DNA of 64,000 nucleotides from Sphingomonas sp. (GTDB lineage: Bacteria > Pseudomonadota > Alphaproteobacteria > Sphingomonadales > Sphingomonadaceae). Positions 48,023-58,118 of this stretch are shown here, one piece after another. The notes beneath the pieces are model-generated. The model searched no databases, had not been told where the DNA came from, and worked only from the letters and a program-made list of their open reading frames with translations. Made by a program: the position numbers and the translations under genes. Location: positions 97,240 to 161,239 of the forward strand of contig NZ_JAIERS010000007.1 of assembly GCF_019746665.1 (NCBI RefSeq). Reading direction: 5' to 3'. Within the stretch, counting starts at the first letter, position 1; every line of letters starts with the position of its first letter.

Positions 48023-49231
48023 GTGCTGAGTCCGATCCTCCCGGCCCGGCGGACCGTGCCGGGCATCGCCCTGATGGTTCCCCTGATCCTCCTCGCCGGC
48101 TGCGGCGGGGGGCAAGCGAACGACGCGCGCAAGGCCAAACGCACGCCCACGGTCGGCTATGTGGTGGTGAAACCGACCAATGTCGCGGATACGACCGAAC
48201 TGACCGGCCGCGTCACCGCTTATCAGACGAGCGAAGTCCGCCCACAGGTTTCGGGGCTGATCCGCCGCCGCCTGTTCGCCGAGGGCAGCCTGGTGCGCCA
48301 GGGGCAGACGCTCTACGAAATCGACCCCAGCCTGTTCGTCGCCGCGGTGAACCAGGCGCGTGCCAATGTGCAGGCGGCCCAAGCCCAGGCCGAGGCGGCA
48401 CGGGTGCAGGCCGAACGCTTCAAGCCGCTCGCCGAAATCCAGGCGGTGAGCGCGCAGGATTATACCAACGCGGTCGCCAGCGCCCGCCAAAGCGCGGCGC
48501 AGGTGGCGCAGGCGCGCGCGGCGTTGCAGACCGCGCAGGTGAACTTGCGCTTCACCCGCGTGCCGGCGCCGATCAGCGGGCGGATCGGGCGATCCCTGTT
48601 CACCCAGGGCGCGCTCGTCACCGCGAACCAGGCCAATCCGCTCGCTTTGATCCAGCGGCTCGATCCGATCTTCGTCGACATCCAGCAATCGAGCGGCGAG
48701 CTGCTCGCGCTGCGCCGTGCGCTGTCGAGCGGGGGCGTGCTGCCGGCCAAGGCGCGGGTGACGCTGAAGCTGGAGGACGGCACCGATTATGGCGAAACCG
48801 GCGAGGTCGAGTTCACCGAGGTAACCGTCGATCCCGCGACCGGCACCGTCACGCTGCGCGCACGGTTCAACAATCCGCGCGGCATCCTGCTGCCTGGCAT
48901 GTTCGTGCGGGCGCAGTTCGCGCAGGGGCTAACGACCGGCGCGTTCCTGGTGCCGCAACAGGGCGTGAGCCGCGACGCCAAGGGCAATGCGAGCGTGCTG
49001 CTGCTCGGCCCCGGCAACAAGCCGGTCGCGCGCACGGTGGTCGCGCCGCGCACCCACGGCACCGATTGGGTCGTGACGCAAGGGTTGAAGGCGGGCGACC
49101 GGGTAATCACCGAAGGGCTGCTCGCCGCCAAGCCCGGCATGGCGGTGAAGGCGGTGCCCGCCGGCAGCCCGCAACGGATCAAGGCGCCCGCCAAGGGCCA
49201 GGGCACGCCCGGCGGCGGCGGGCGGGGCTGA
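48023..49231 (+). CDS. RND efflux periplasmic adaptor (membrane fusion lipoprotein)
   Basis: A 402-residue adaptor of a tripartite RND pump (MexA/AcrA type). It starts at GTG 48023 after AAGGA. The lipobox is LLAGC with Cys 27. The biotinyl-lipoyl/hairpin region holds EVRPQVSGLIRRRLFAEGS, EIDPSLFVAAVNQARANVQA and a coiled hairpin rich in Ala, Gln and Arg. The beta-barrel and membrane-proximal parts end in PVARTVVAPRTHGTDWVVTQG. It joins the inner-membrane pump to the outer channel. The three genes are contiguous: adaptor, pump, outer channel. Confidence 0.92.
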   Translation: MLSPILPARRTVPGIALMVPLILLAGCGGGQANDARKAKRTPTVGYVVVKPTNVADTTELTGRVTAYQTSEVRPQVSGLIRRRLFAEGSLVRQGQTLYEIDPSLFVAAVNQARANVQAAQAQAEAARVQAERFKPLAEIQAVSAQDYTNAVASARQSAAQVAQARAALQTAQVNLRFTRVPAPISGRIGRSLFTQGALVTANQANPLALIQRLDPIFVDIQQSSGELLALRRALSSGGVLPAKARVTLKLEDGTDYGETGEVEFTEVTVDPATGTVTLRARFNNPRGILLPGMFVRAQFAQGLTTGAFLVPQQGVSRDAKGNASVLLLGPGNKPVARTVVAPRTHGTDWVVTQGLKAGDRVITEGLLAAKPGMAVKAVPAGSPQRIKAPAKGQGTPGGGGRG

Positions 49232-49235
49232 GCGC

Positions 49236-52200
49236 TTGATCTCGCGCATCTTCATCGATCGGCCGATCTTCGCCTGGGTGATCGCGATCCTGATCATGCT
49301 GCTCGGCATCGGCGCAGCGACGACGCTGCCGATCGAGCAATATCCCGATGTCGCGCCGCCCCAGGTGAATATCCGCGCGTCCTACCCCGGCGCCTCGGCG
49401 GAGACGCTCGAGAACAGCGTCACCCAGATCATCGAACAGCAGCTGACCGGGATCGACGGGCTCCTCTATTTCAGCGCCTCGTCCAGCTCGCGCGGATCGG
49501 TGTCGATCTCGGCGACGTTCGAGAAGGGCACCAACCCCGATATCGCCCAGGTACAGGTACAGAATAAGGTGCAGCAGGCGCTGCCCCGCCTGCCCCAGCC
49601 GGTGCAGCAACAAGGCGTCACGGTCACCAAGTCGAACCCGGACTTCCTGCTGATCTTCGCGGTGTATGACACCACCGACAAGCGCACCAACCAGGACGTG
49701 TCCGACTATCTGGTGAGCAACCTGCAAGACCCGATCGGGCGGGTGAAGGGGGTGGGCGACACCAACGTGTTCGGCGCGCAATATGCCATGCGCATCTGGC
49801 TGCGCCCCGATCGGCTCGCCGCCTATCAACTGATCCCGAGCGACGTGATCACCGCGCTGCAGGCGCAGAATACCGAGATCGCCGCCGGCGAGATCGGCGG
49901 CCAGCCAGCGCCGCCGCAGCAGATGCTGAACGCGACCGTCACCGCGCAATCGCGGCTGCAAACGCCGGATCAGTTCGCCAATATCATCCTGAAGACCACC
50001 CAAGCCGGCGCGATCGTGAAACTGAAGGACGTCGCGCGGGTCGAGCTCGGCGCGGAGAATTACACCATCCGCAGCCGGATCAACGGCCATCCGGGCGCGG
50101 GCTTCGCGGTGTCGCTGTCGCCCGGCGCCGACGCGCTGACCACCGCCGAGCTGGTGAAGGCGCGCGTCCGCGAACTGACCGCGTCGATGCCGGCGGGCTT
50201 CGCCGTCGATTACCCCTCCGATTCGACCGAGTTCATCAAGCTGTCGATCGAGGAAGTGGTTTGGACGCTGGTCGAGGCGATCATCCTCGTCATCGTCGTC
50301 ATGTTCGTGTTCCTGCAAAGCTGGCGCGCGACGCTGATCCCGACAATCGCGGTGCCGGTGGTGCTGCTCGGCACCTTCGCGGTGTTCGCGGTGGCGGGGT
50401 TCACAATCAACACGCTCACCTTGTTCGGGCTGGTGCTGGCGATCGGCCTGCTGGTCGATGACGCGATCGTCGTCGTCGAGAATGTCGAGCGGCTGATGGC
50501 GGAGAACCCGGGCATGAGCCCGCGCGACGCGACGATCAAATCGATGGAGGAGATCAACATCGCCCTCATCGCGATCGCGCTGGTGCTGTCGGCGGTGTTC
50601 CTGCCGATGGCGTTCTTCGGCGGATCGACCGGGGTGATCTACCGTCAATTCTCGATCACCATCGTCGCCGCGATGATCCTGTCGGTGGTGGTGGCGCTCG
50701 TGCTCTCCCCCGCGCTCACCGCCACGCTGCTGCGCCCGGCGGCGCATGGCGAGCAGAAGGGCGTCTTCGCCCGCTTCCAGCGGGGCTTCAACCGCCGTTT
50801 CGAGGCGATGAGCAACGCCTATGCCGGCGCGATCCCCCGGATCGTCGATCGCAAATTGCTTTTCCTGTTGATCTATGCCGCCGTCGCCGCCCTGCTCGCG
50901 CTGATGTTCCTGCGGCTGCCGACCGGATTTCTGCCGAACGAGGATCAGGGCGGCGTGCGGGTGCAGTTTTCGCTGCCACCAGGCGCCACCGTCAGCCGCA
51001 CCGCCGCCGTGCAGGAAGCGGTCGAGCGCTATTTCCTGACCGACGAGAAGGCCAACACGCGCGCGCTACTGACGATCAGCGGCGCGGGCGGGGGCGGCGG
51101 CGCGGGCGGGCAGAACCAGGGGCGCGGATTCATCGCGCTCGCCGATTGGAGCCAGCGCCCTGGCCGCGCCAATTCGGCCGACGCGATCGCGCTCCGCGCG
51201 ACGCAGGCCTTCGCCAATATCCGCGACGCGCGCGTCAACGTGCTGGTGCCGGGAGCCATCCGGGGCCTGGGCCAATCGAACGGCTTCACCATGGAGCTGC
51301 TCAATTCCGGCGGCCTGCCGCGCGCCCAGTTCGAATCGGTGCGCGACCGGCTGTTCGCGGCCGCCAACGCCGATCCGGTGCTGGCGCAGGTGCGCATCAC
51401 CGAGCTGGAGAACCAGCCGACGCTGAAGATCGATCTCGATCAGCAGAAAATGCAGGTGATGGGCATCACCCAGGCTGACGTGAACGCCACCCTCTCCACC
51501 GCCTGGGGTGGGCGCTATGTCAATGATTTTAACGATCGCGGGCGGGTGAAGCGCGTCTATGTGCAGGGTGATGCCCCCTATCGCTCGGCGCCCGAAAATC
51601 TCGACCAATGGTTCGTGCGCTCGGCGGGCGGGGCGATGGCGCCGTTCAGTTCCTTCGCGCGGGCGAGCTGGTCGAGCGCACCGCCCTCGCTCTCACGGTT
51701 CAACGGCGTATCCTCCTACGAATTCCAGGGCCAGGCGGCGCCGGGGCGCAGTTCGGGCGAGGCGATGGACCGGATCGAGGCGCTCGCCAGCCGCTTCGCC
51801 GGCACCACCATCGCCTGGGCGGAGCTGTCCTATCAGGAGCGCATTTCCTCGGGCCAAGCGCCCTATCTCTACGCGCTCGCGCTGCTCGTCGTGTTCCTGT
51901 GCCTGGCGGCGCTTTATGAGAGCTGGACGATCCCGATCGCGGTGCTGCTGATCATTCCGCTCGGCCTGGTGGGCGCGGTGTTCGCGGTGACGCTGCGTGG
52001 CCTGGTGAATGACGTGTACCTCCAGATCGGGCTGCTGACGACGATGGGCCTCGCCGCCAAGAACGCGATCCTGATGATCGAATTCGCCGAAGCCGCCGAG
52101 AAACAGGGCAAGCGCGTGATCGACGCGGCGGTCGAGGCCGCGCGCATCCGCTTGCGACCCATCCTGATGACCAGCCTGGCGCTGATCTTCGGCGTGCTGC

Positions 52201-52403
52201 CGCTCGCCATTTCAACCGGCGCCGGCGCCAATGCGCGCATCGCGATTGGCACCGCGGTGATCGGCGGGATGCTGACGGCGACGCTGCTCGCGGTGTTCTA
52301 CATCCCGCTGTTCTTCGTGCTGGTGCGCCGGACGTCGCGCGATGCGCTGAAGCGGCTGCATCATCAGCCCGGACCGGCGGCGCAAGAAGGCGAGCCGGCA
52401 TGA
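49236..52403 (+). CDS. RND efflux pump, inner-membrane transporter (HAE1 type)
   Basis: A 1055-residue transporter of the AcrB/MexB family, with 12 membrane segments and two large periplasmic loops. MISRIFIDRPIFAWVIAILI starts the first helix. LLVDDAIVVVENVERLM carries the proton-relay Asp pair in TM4, and PAITATLLRP-like and KNAILMIEFA phrases are in the second half. It pumps hydrophobic drugs or other compounds. The start is TTG 49236, 5 bases after the adaptor stop. An ATG would require a much shorter protein, so the TTG is accepted. Confidence 0.94.
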   Translation: MISRIFIDRPIFAWVIAILIMLLGIGAATTLPIEQYPDVAPPQVNIRASYPGASAETLENSVTQIIEQQLTGIDGLLYFSASSSSRGSVSISATFEKGTNPDIAQVQVQNKVQQALPRLPQPVQQQGVTVTKSNPDFLLIFAVYDTTDKRTNQDVSDYLVSNLQDPIGRVKGVGDTNVFGAQYAMRIWLRPDRLAAYQLIPSDVITALQAQNTEIAAGEIGGQPAPPQQMLNATVTAQSRLQTPDQFANIILKTTQAGAIVKLKDVARVELGAENYTIRSRINGHPGAGFAVSLSPGADALTTAELVKARVRELTASMPAGFAVDYPSDSTEFIKLSIEEVVWTLVEAIILVIVVMFVFLQSWRATLIPTIAVPVVLLGTFAVFAVAGFTINTLTLFGLVLAIGLLVDDAIVVVENVERLMAENPGMSPRDATIKSMEEINIALIAIALVLSAVFLPMAFFGGSTGVIYRQFSITIVAAMILSVVVALVLSPALTATLLRPAAHGEQKGVFARFQRGFNRRFEAMSNAYAGAIPRIVDRKLLFLLIYAAVAALLALMFLRLPTGFLPNEDQGGVRVQFSLPPGATVSRTAAVQEAVERYFLTDEKANTRALLTISGAGGGGGAGGQNQGRGFIALADWSQRPGRANSADAIALRATQAFANIRDARVNVLVPGAIRGLGQSNGFTMELLNSGGLPRAQFESVRDRLFAAANADPVLAQVRITELENQPTLKIDLDQQKMQVMGITQADVNATLSTAWGGRYVNDFNDRGRVKRVYVQGDAPYRSAPENLDQWFVRSAGGAMAPFSSFARASWSSAPPSLSRFNGVSSYEFQGQAAPGRSSGEAMDRIEALASRFAGTTIAWAELSYQERISSGQAPYLYALALLVVFLCLAALYESWTIPIAVLLIIPLGLVGAVFAVTLRGLVNDVYLQIGLLTTMGLAAKNAILMIEFAEAAEKQGKRVIDAAVEAARIRLRPILMTSLALIFGVLPLAISTGAGANARIAIGTAVIGGMLTATLLAVFYIPLFFVLVRRTSRDALKRLHHQPGPAAQEGEPA

Positions 52404-53842
52404 AGCGCGCCACGCTGATCCTGGCGACGCTGCTCGCCGGCTGCTCATTCGTGCCGCGCTATCAGCGCCCGGCAGCGCCGGTGCCGATCGCCTGGCCGAG
52501 CGGCGACGCCTATCGCGCCAACAGCGCCGGACTCGCCCGCGTCGATTACCGCGACATCTTCCGCGACCCGCGCCTGCAGCGGGTGATCGACCGCGCGCTC
52601 GCCAACAGCCGCGACCTGCGCGCCGCCTTCGCCAATATCGAGGCGGCGCGCGCGCAGCTGCGAATCCAGCGCGCGCAGAACTTGCCGACAGTCAATTCGA
52701 ACAACACCGTCAGCTTCGTCGATCCCGGTACCGGCCGCTCGAACAATAACGGCGCGCCGGTGGTCGGCGGGCAGCGGACCAACTTCGCGCTCAACCTGGG
52801 CGTCACCCAGTTCGAGATCGATCTGTTCGGCCGTGTCGCCGCGCTCACCCAAGCCGCGAAGGCACAGTATTTCGCAAGTGAGGCCGGCGCGCGCGCGACC
52901 CGGCTGGTACTGGTGGGCGACGTCGCCAACGCCTGGCTGCAATATGGCGCCGACCAGTCGTTGCTGAAACTCTCGCGCGAGACGGCGCGGATCGCCGAGG
53001 AGAGCGTGCGCCTCACCCGCGCCCGAGTGGAAGGCGGGGTCGCGCCGCGCACCGATCTCACCCAGGCCGAGCAAACGCTGGAACTCGCGCGCGCCAATGT
53101 CGCCAACCAGACGACGCTCGTCGCGCAGGATGTCAATGCGCTGACGTTGCTCGTCGGCGCGGGGGTCGACGCGGCCGATTTGCCGGGCTCGATCGAGGAG
53201 ACCTTGCCCCAGCTCGCCGAACTGCCGGCCGGGCTCGATTCAAGCGTGTTGCTGCGCCGGCCGGACGTGGTGCAGGCAGAATATCAGCTGATCGCCGCCA
53301 ACGCCCAGATCGGCGCGGCGCGCGCGGCGCTGTTTCCGCGCCTGACGCTGACCGGGTTCGCGGGACTCGCCTCGAACAATCTCGTCAACCTCTTCACCAC
53401 CAACGCGTTCAACTACACGGCAACGCCGGGGATCAGCTATCCCCTGTTCGCCGGCGGCGCGGCACGCGCGAATGTGCGCGTGGCGCGGGCCCAGTTCGAC
53501 ACGGCGGTCGCGAACTATGAGCAGGCGATCCAGACCGCGTTCCGCGAGGTGGCCGATGCGCTCGCCCGGCGCGGCACGATCGCCGAGCAGCTCCGCGCGC
53601 AGGAACAGCTGACCCGCGCCGCCGAGGAGACTTTCCGCCTGGCCGGCGCGCGCTATCGCGGCGGGGTGGACACTTATCTCGGCAATCTCGATGCCCAGCG
53701 CCAGCTCTATCAGGCGCAGCAGGGGCTGGTGAACACGCGGCTGATCGCGGCGACCAACCTGGTCGCGCTCTACCGAACGCTGGGCGGCGACACGCTGATC
53801 GACGTGACGCCGCAGGGGCCGGTCCCAGCCGGAGGGAAGTAG
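52400..53842 (+). CDS. RND efflux outer-membrane channel (OprM/TolC type)
   Basis: A 480-residue outer-membrane factor. The lipobox is LLAGC with Cys 15, so it is lipidated. Phrases such as DIFRDPRLQRVIDRALANSR, LFGRVAALTQAAKAQYFASE and ARVEGGVAPRTDLTQAEQTL belong to the NodT/OprM family, and the two halves repeat as expected (QLIAANAQIGAARAALFPRL). It forms the trimeric exit duct for the pump. ATG 52400 overlaps the transporter stop by four bases. Confidence 0.94.
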   Translation: MKRATLILATLLAGCSFVPRYQRPAAPVPIAWPSGDAYRANSAGLARVDYRDIFRDPRLQRVIDRALANSRDLRAAFANIEAARAQLRIQRAQNLPTVNSNNTVSFVDPGTGRSNNNGAPVVGGQRTNFALNLGVTQFEIDLFGRVAALTQAAKAQYFASEAGARATRLVLVGDVANAWLQYGADQSLLKLSRETARIAEESVRLTRARVEGGVAPRTDLTQAEQTLELARANVANQTTLVAQDVNALTLLVGAGVDAADLPGSIEETLPQLAELPAGLDSSVLLRRPDVVQAEYQLIAANAQIGAARAALFPRLTLTGFAGLASNNLVNLFTTNAFNYTATPGISYPLFAGGAARANVRVARAQFDTAVANYEQAIQTAFREVADALARRGTIAEQLRAQEQLTRAAEETFRLAGARYRGGVDTYLGNLDAQRQLYQAQQGLVNTRLIAATNLVALYRTLGGDTLIDVTPQGPVPAGGK

Positions 53843-53846
53843 CCCC

Positions 53847-55235
53847 TCAGTGCCCCACGACCGGCGCGGCGCCCAGCTTCAGGTCGAGCCGGTCGCGCCG
53901 GCTCCACCGCGTCAGCATCATCACCGCCACGACGGCGAGGCCCAGCGCCAGCCCCCACCAGATGCCAAGCCCCTGCCAGCCGAGGTGAAAGCCGAGCCAC
54001 AGCGACGTCCCAAGGCCGATCACCCAATAACCGACCAGCGCGAACAGCATCGGCACGGTGGTATCCTGAAGACCGCGTAACGCCCCCGCGCCCACCGCCT
54101 GCGCGCCATCGACGATCTGGAACACCGCCGCCACGCCCAGATACAGCACCGCGAGGCGGAACACCTCCGCATTGGCGGCGTCGCGCGCCAGGAACGCGCC
54201 GACGAACCGCTCGGGCACGGCCAGCAAGGCCGCGCCGCATAGTGCCATGAAGCCGATGCCGAGCGCGATCGCGGTCCACCCGGCACGGCCGATCCCCGCC
54301 CGGTCCGCCCGGCCGAGCGCGAGCCCGACACGTACCGTCGCCGCCTGCGCGATGCCCAAGGGCACCATGAAGCTGGTGCTCGCTACCTGGATGGCGATGG
54401 CATGGGCGGCGAGCGCTGCGGTGCCGAACAGCCCCATCAGGAACACCGCGGCGTTGAACACCGTCACTTCCAGCCCCAGCGTCACCGCGATCGGCCCCCC
54501 GAGGCGCCAAAGCGCGGCATAGCGTGGCCAATCGGCGTGCCACCAACATCCGAACAGATGATAGCGCCGGAAGCGCGGATGCAGGGTGACGACCAGCGCC
54601 AACCCCAGGAACAGCAAGCTCTGGGTGATACTGCTCCCCAGCCCCGCGCCAACCACACCCAGCGCGGGCAGCCCGAACTTGCCAAAAATCAGCCCATAGT
54701 TGAGCAGCGCATTGACGATCACCGCCACCACCGACACCGCCAGCGACCAGAAGGGCCGCTCCAGCGCCGCCAGAAAGCCGCGCAGGACAAGATAGAGGCA
54801 CGCCGGCAGCAGCCCCCACATCACCGCGCGGACGAAGCCCGTTGCCTCGCGCGCGAGATCGGGCGCCTGGCCAAGCGCCATCAGCAGCGTGTCGGCGTGC
54901 CACAGGATCACCCAAGCGGGCAGGCAGAAGGTGAACGCGACCCAGCAGCCCTGGCGCACGGTGCGCCGCACCTCGCGCACACTATGCCGCCGCGCGCCGA
55001 GCTCACGCGCGAGCATGGGCGACACCGCCGTCACGACGCCCACGCCGAAGATCAGGAAAGCGACATAGAGGTTCGCCCCCAACGCGCCCGCCGCCAGGCT
55101 CGCCGATCCGCGCCAGCCGAGCAGCAGCACGTCGGTTGAGGTGATCAGCTGCTGGGTGAGGTTCGTCAGCACCAGCGGCCCGGCGAGCCGGCAGGTCGCG
55201 ACCAGTTCGGCTGTCCAGGCGCGCGGGCTCGTCAT
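53847..55235 (-). CDS. MATE-family multidrug/Na+-H+ antiporter
   Basis: A 462-residue NorM-type transporter with about 12 membrane segments. The N-terminal membrane bundle includes LAGPLVLTNLTQQLITSTDV, and two related halves follow, each with Pro and Gly-rich helices (GLLPACLYLVLRGFLAALER and DGAQAVGAGALRGLQDTTVP). It exports cationic drugs coupled to protons or sodium. It is convergent with the outer-membrane channel gene, with 4 bases between stops, so the two efflux systems are clustered. Confidence 0.92.
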   Translation of the reverse strand: MTSPRAWTAELVATCRLAGPLVLTNLTQQLITSTDVLLLGWRGSASLAAGALGANLYVAFLIFGVGVVTAVSPMLARELGARRHSVREVRRTVRQGCWVAFTFCLPAWVILWHADTLLMALGQAPDLAREATGFVRAVMWGLLPACLYLVLRGFLAALERPFWSLAVSVVAVIVNALLNYGLIFGKFGLPALGVVGAGLGSSITQSLLFLGLALVVTLHPRFRRYHLFGCWWHADWPRYAALWRLGGPIAVTLGLEVTVFNAAVFLMGLFGTAALAAHAIAIQVASTSFMVPLGIAQAATVRVGLALGRADRAGIGRAGWTAIALGIGFMALCGAALLAVPERFVGAFLARDAANAEVFRLAVLYLGVAAVFQIVDGAQAVGAGALRGLQDTTVPMLFALVGYWVIGLGTSLWLGFHLGWQGLGIWWGLALGLAVVAVMMLTRWSRRDRLDLKLGAAPVVGH

Positions 55236-55327
55236 GGGCAGGGGTGTTAGAGCGGTTGGTGATCAAATCAATCGCTTCGTCGCCCCGGACCCGATCCAGA
55301 GTGACGGCGCGCCCTCGTCAAGTCGCG

Positions 55328-56548
55328 CTACGCCGCCAGTGTCTTCAGCGGCACTTCCGGGTCGGCCAGCGCCGTCGGGTCGGCGCGCACCGCGCCCGCC
55401 ACCAGCGCGCGGCCGGCGACATAGTCCTTCACCGCGTTCACACAGTCGAGCGCGATCACCGCGCCGTCGCGCAGATAGATTACCGAAAACCCGCGCGCCG
55501 CCGGATCGCCCCGAGTCACCGCCGCGTCGTGCCCGGCGCTCAGGCCCACCGTCTGCAGCTTCAGATCATATTGGTTGGACCAGAACCAGGGCACCGCCCG
55601 ATACGGCGTCGGCTGGCCGAGGATCGCCTTGGCGGCGGTGGTCGCCATGTCGTTGGCGTTCTGCACCGATTCGAGCCGGATCACCGCCCCGCCGGCAAAG
55701 GCGTTGGCGTGCGCCGCCGCGTCGCCGATCGCATAAACGTCCGGTAGGCTGGTGCGGCAGAATTCGTCGACACGCACGCCATTGCCACCGGCCGCGCCCG
55801 CTTCAAGCAGCGGCGCGACCGCCGGTTCGATGCCGATGCCCGCGATCACCAGATCGGCGGGCACGTGGCGCCCGTCGGCGAGCACGACCCCGGTAGCGCG
55901 CCCGGCCTCGGTCTCCACCGCATCCACTTGCGCGCCGAGTAGCAGCTCGACGCCATGCGCGCGGTGCTCCGCGGCGAAGAAATCGCTCAGGGCCGCGCCG
56001 GCGACGCGGGCGAGCAGCCGGGGCTGCGCCTCGATCACCGTCACCGCCAGTCCGCGCTTGGCGAGCACCGCCGCCGCCTCAAGCCCGATATAGCCGCCGC
56101 CGACCACCGCGACCCGCCGCACGCCCGGCAGCGCCGCGCTCAGCCGGTCCACATCGGCGCGGGTGCGGATATAATGCACCGCCTCGGCGCCCGCGCAGCC
56201 CAGCCGGCGCGGGCTGCCCCCAGTCGCCCAGATCAGGCTGCCATAACCCAGCCGGCCCCCGTCAGAGGTCTCGACCCAGCGCGCCGCCGGATCGAGCCGC
56301 ACCACGCGGCTCCCAAGGCGGAAAGCAATGTCGCGATCGGCCCAAAAAGTGGGCGGGCGGATCAGCAGCCGCTCGAACGGCTTGTCGCCCGCCAGATAGT
56401 CCTTGGAGAGCGGCGGGCGCTCATATGGCAGCTCGGGCTCGTCGCCGATCAGGGTGATCGTGCCCGCGAAGCCGCCCTGGCGCAGGGCGATCGCGGCCTG
56501 CGCGCCGCCATGCCCCGCCCCCACGATCACCACATCCTGCCGGTCCAT
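55328..56548 (-). CDS. FAD/NAD-dependent ferredoxin reductase
   Basis: A 406-residue flavoprotein of the rhodocoxin/putidaredoxin reductase type. The first FAD motif is [27 protein letters not shown] near residue 45 is typical of the group. The NADH motif is [19 protein letters not shown], and the second FAD site is [13 protein letters not shown]. It transfers electrons from NADH to a ferredoxin for an oxygenase such as a P450, which is not seen nearby. ATG 56548 gives [10 protein letters not shown]; a much longer upstream frame is rejected because it would run antisense through the next genes. Confidence 0.9.
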   Translation of the reverse strand: MDRQDVVIVGAGHGGAQAAIALRQGGFAGTITLIGDEPELPYERPPLSKDYLAGDKPFERLLIRPPTFWADRDIAFRLGSRVVRLDPAARWVETSDGGRLGYGSLIWATGGSPRRLGCAGAEAVHYIRTRADVDRLSAALPGVRRVAVVGGGYIGLEAAAVLAKRGLAVTVIEAQPRLLARVAGAALSDFFAAEHRAHGVELLLGAQVDAVETEAGRATGVVLADGRHVPADLVIAGIGIEPAVAPLLEAGAAGGNGVRVDEFCRTSLPDVYAIGDAAAHANAFAGGAVIRLESVQNANDMATTAAKAILGQPTPYRAVPWFWSNQYDLKLQTVGLSAGHDAAVTRGDPAARGFSVIYLRDGAVIALDCVNAVKDYVAGRALVAGAVRADPTALADPEVPLKTLAA

Positions 56549-56586
56549 GGCGGGTGCTATGCCGGGCACGCCAGCGGCGGGCAAGC

Positions 56587-57213
56587 TCAGCGCGGCTCGT
56601 CGGCGAAACGAATGTCGAGCCGGGGCGTGACGCCCGCCGCGCGCAAGGGGGCAGCGAACAGCGCGCCGACCAGCCGCCGCGCCGCATCGCGCGCCGCTGC
56701 CTGGGCGCCGGGCGCGTGAGCGCTGCGGATCAGCTGGTTCTGCGCGGCGAGCCGGTTGGCGGCGTCGAGCTGCTCGCCCGCATCGCTCAGCCCCGACAGC
56801 AGCCCGCCCTCGCCAAACTCGCGCGCCGCCGCCAGATCGACCTGCGGCCCCGCGAGCGCGATCGGCGGCAACACCACGTGCAGGGTGCGCGTCGCCGCGT
56901 CCCAGCGCACGTCGCGCGGGCCGATCGCGCGCAGATCGAGCAGATAGCGCACCTGTCCCGGCATCACGAGCGTGCGCCGCGTCTCGAACACGAACTCGCC
57001 GCTCCTGGCTTCGACCACCGCGACATCGCGCGCGGCGAGCACCGGCAGCACGCCCTGCGCGCGCAACCCCTCGCGCACCTGCTCGACGATCTTGGCGGCA
57101 TCGGGCGCGCGCTCGACGAAGCGCGGCGGCGGCGCGGGGGCGAGCGCGAAGGCGCCGAGGCCCGCCGCGAGGCCGATCCCGATGCCGCCCACCCAAGGGA
57201 GCGCGCGCTTCAC
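56587..57213 (-). CDS. DUF4230 membrane-anchored protein
   Basis: A 208-residue protein. The N terminus [20 protein letters not shown] is a single membrane anchor. The rest fits DUF4230: [40 protein letters not shown], and a long C-terminal helix rich in Ala and Gln. GTG 57213 is chosen because it overlaps the stop of the MBL gene (GTGA); GTG 57225 is a possible alternative. Function unknown. Confidence 0.8.
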   Translation of the reverse strand: MKRALPWVGGIGIGLAAGLGAFALAPAPPPRFVERAPDAAKIVEQVREGLRAQGVLPVLAARDVAVVEARSGEFVFETRRTLVMPGQVRYLLDLRAIGPRDVRWDAATRTLHVVLPPIALAGPQVDLAAAREFGEGGLLSGLSDAGEQLDAANRLAAQNQLIRSAHAPGAQAAARDAARRLVGALFAAPLRAAGVTPRLDIRFADEPR

Positions 57214-58058
57214 GCCCGGCGCCACGTCTCGCCCTCGCGCACCACCAGTCCGCGCTTTTCCATATCAAGCAGATGCGCCAGCACCGATCCTTGCGCCGCG
57301 CGCTCAAGCCGGGGATCGAGCCCGACATACATCGCCGCCACCAGCGCCGGCACCGCGTGCGCCCCTTCATCGAGCCGCCGCGCGATCTGCCCCTCGCGCA
57401 GCTGGCGGTGGCCGAGCAGATGGCGGACATAACGCTGCGGGTTCGCGACCGGGTCGCCATGCGCGGGGTAATAAATGGCGTCGTCGCGCCCGAGCAGCTT
57501 GTCGAGGCTCGCCATATACGCCCCCATGTCGCCATCGGGCGGGGCGACCACGGTGGTCGACCAGCCCATCACATGGTCGCCCGAAAACAGCGCCTTTTCC
57601 TCGGGCAGCGCGAAGGCGAGGTGGTTGCTGGTATGGCCGGGGGTGGCGATGGCGGCGAGCGTCCAGCCCGCGCCCTGCACCTCATCCCCCTCGGCGAGAA
57701 TGTGATCGGGGGCGTAATCGGTATCGAACGCCGCATCGGCGCGCCCGCCCATATCGAGCACCAGCGGCGCACAGCCGATGATCGGCGCGCCCGTTTCGGC
57801 GGCGAGCGCACGCGCCAGCGGGCTGTGGTCGCGGTGGGTGTGGGTGACGAGGATCGCCCGCACCGGGCGCCCGCCAATCGCGGCGAGCAGCGCGGCGAGA
57901 TGCTCGGGGGAGTCGGGGCCGGGATCGATCACGGCAAGGTCGCCGGTGCCGACGAGATGGGTTTGCGTGCCGGTGTTGGTGAAGGGCGACGGGTTCGGCG
58001 CAAGCACCCGCGCGACGAGCGGGGAAAGCGCGATCAGCTGGCCGGGGAGCGCGGTCAT
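57210..58058 (-). CDS. MBL-fold metallo-hydrolase (glyoxalase II/LACTB2-like)
   Basis: A 282-residue metallo-beta-lactamase-fold hydrolase. The zinc motif is THTHRDH at residues 72-78, with later ligands in [22 protein letters not shown] and [10 protein letters not shown]. The C-terminal winged-helix segment ([20 protein letters not shown] and [12 protein letters not shown]) is that of the beta-lactamase-like protein 2 group. ATG 58058 lies inside an 18-base sequence repeated at 59327-59344. The substrate is unknown; glyoxalase or nuclease-like action is possible. Confidence 0.9.
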   Translation of the reverse strand: MTALPGQLIALSPLVARVLAPNPSPFTNTGTQTHLVGTGDLAVIDPGPDSPEHLAALLAAIGGRPVRAILVTHTHRDHSPLARALAAETGAPIIGCAPLVLDMGGRADAAFDTDYAPDHILAEGDEVQGAGWTLAAIATPGHTSNHLAFALPEEKALFSGDHVMGWSTTVVAPPDGDMGAYMASLDKLLGRDDAIYYPAHGDPVANPQRYVRHLLGHRQLREGQIARRLDEGAHAVPALVAAMYVGLDPRLERAAQGSVLAHLLDMEKRGLVVREGETWRRA

Positions 58059-58068
58059 GGGCGGGGTG
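58051..58068. repeat. 18-base direct repeat, copy 1 (over MBL start)
   Basis: The 18 bases GCGGTCATGGGCGGGGTG occur here and again, identically and in the same orientation, at 59327-59344. CCGGGG lies just before both copies, so the similarity extends a little further with a one-base difference in spacing. On the minus strand the sequence includes the MBL start codon. Confidence 0.8.
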
Positions 58069-58118
58069 ATGGCGTGGCGCGGGGCGAGTGGCAAGCACTC
58101 GTGCGACGCCTGGCGCTT

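Noticed and set aside
55328..57535. 735-residue minus-strand frame covering the ferredoxin reductase and upstream genes
   Set aside because: Only the part from ATG 56548 codes the flavoprotein; the upstream part is out of frame with the DUF4230 and MBL genes on the same strand.
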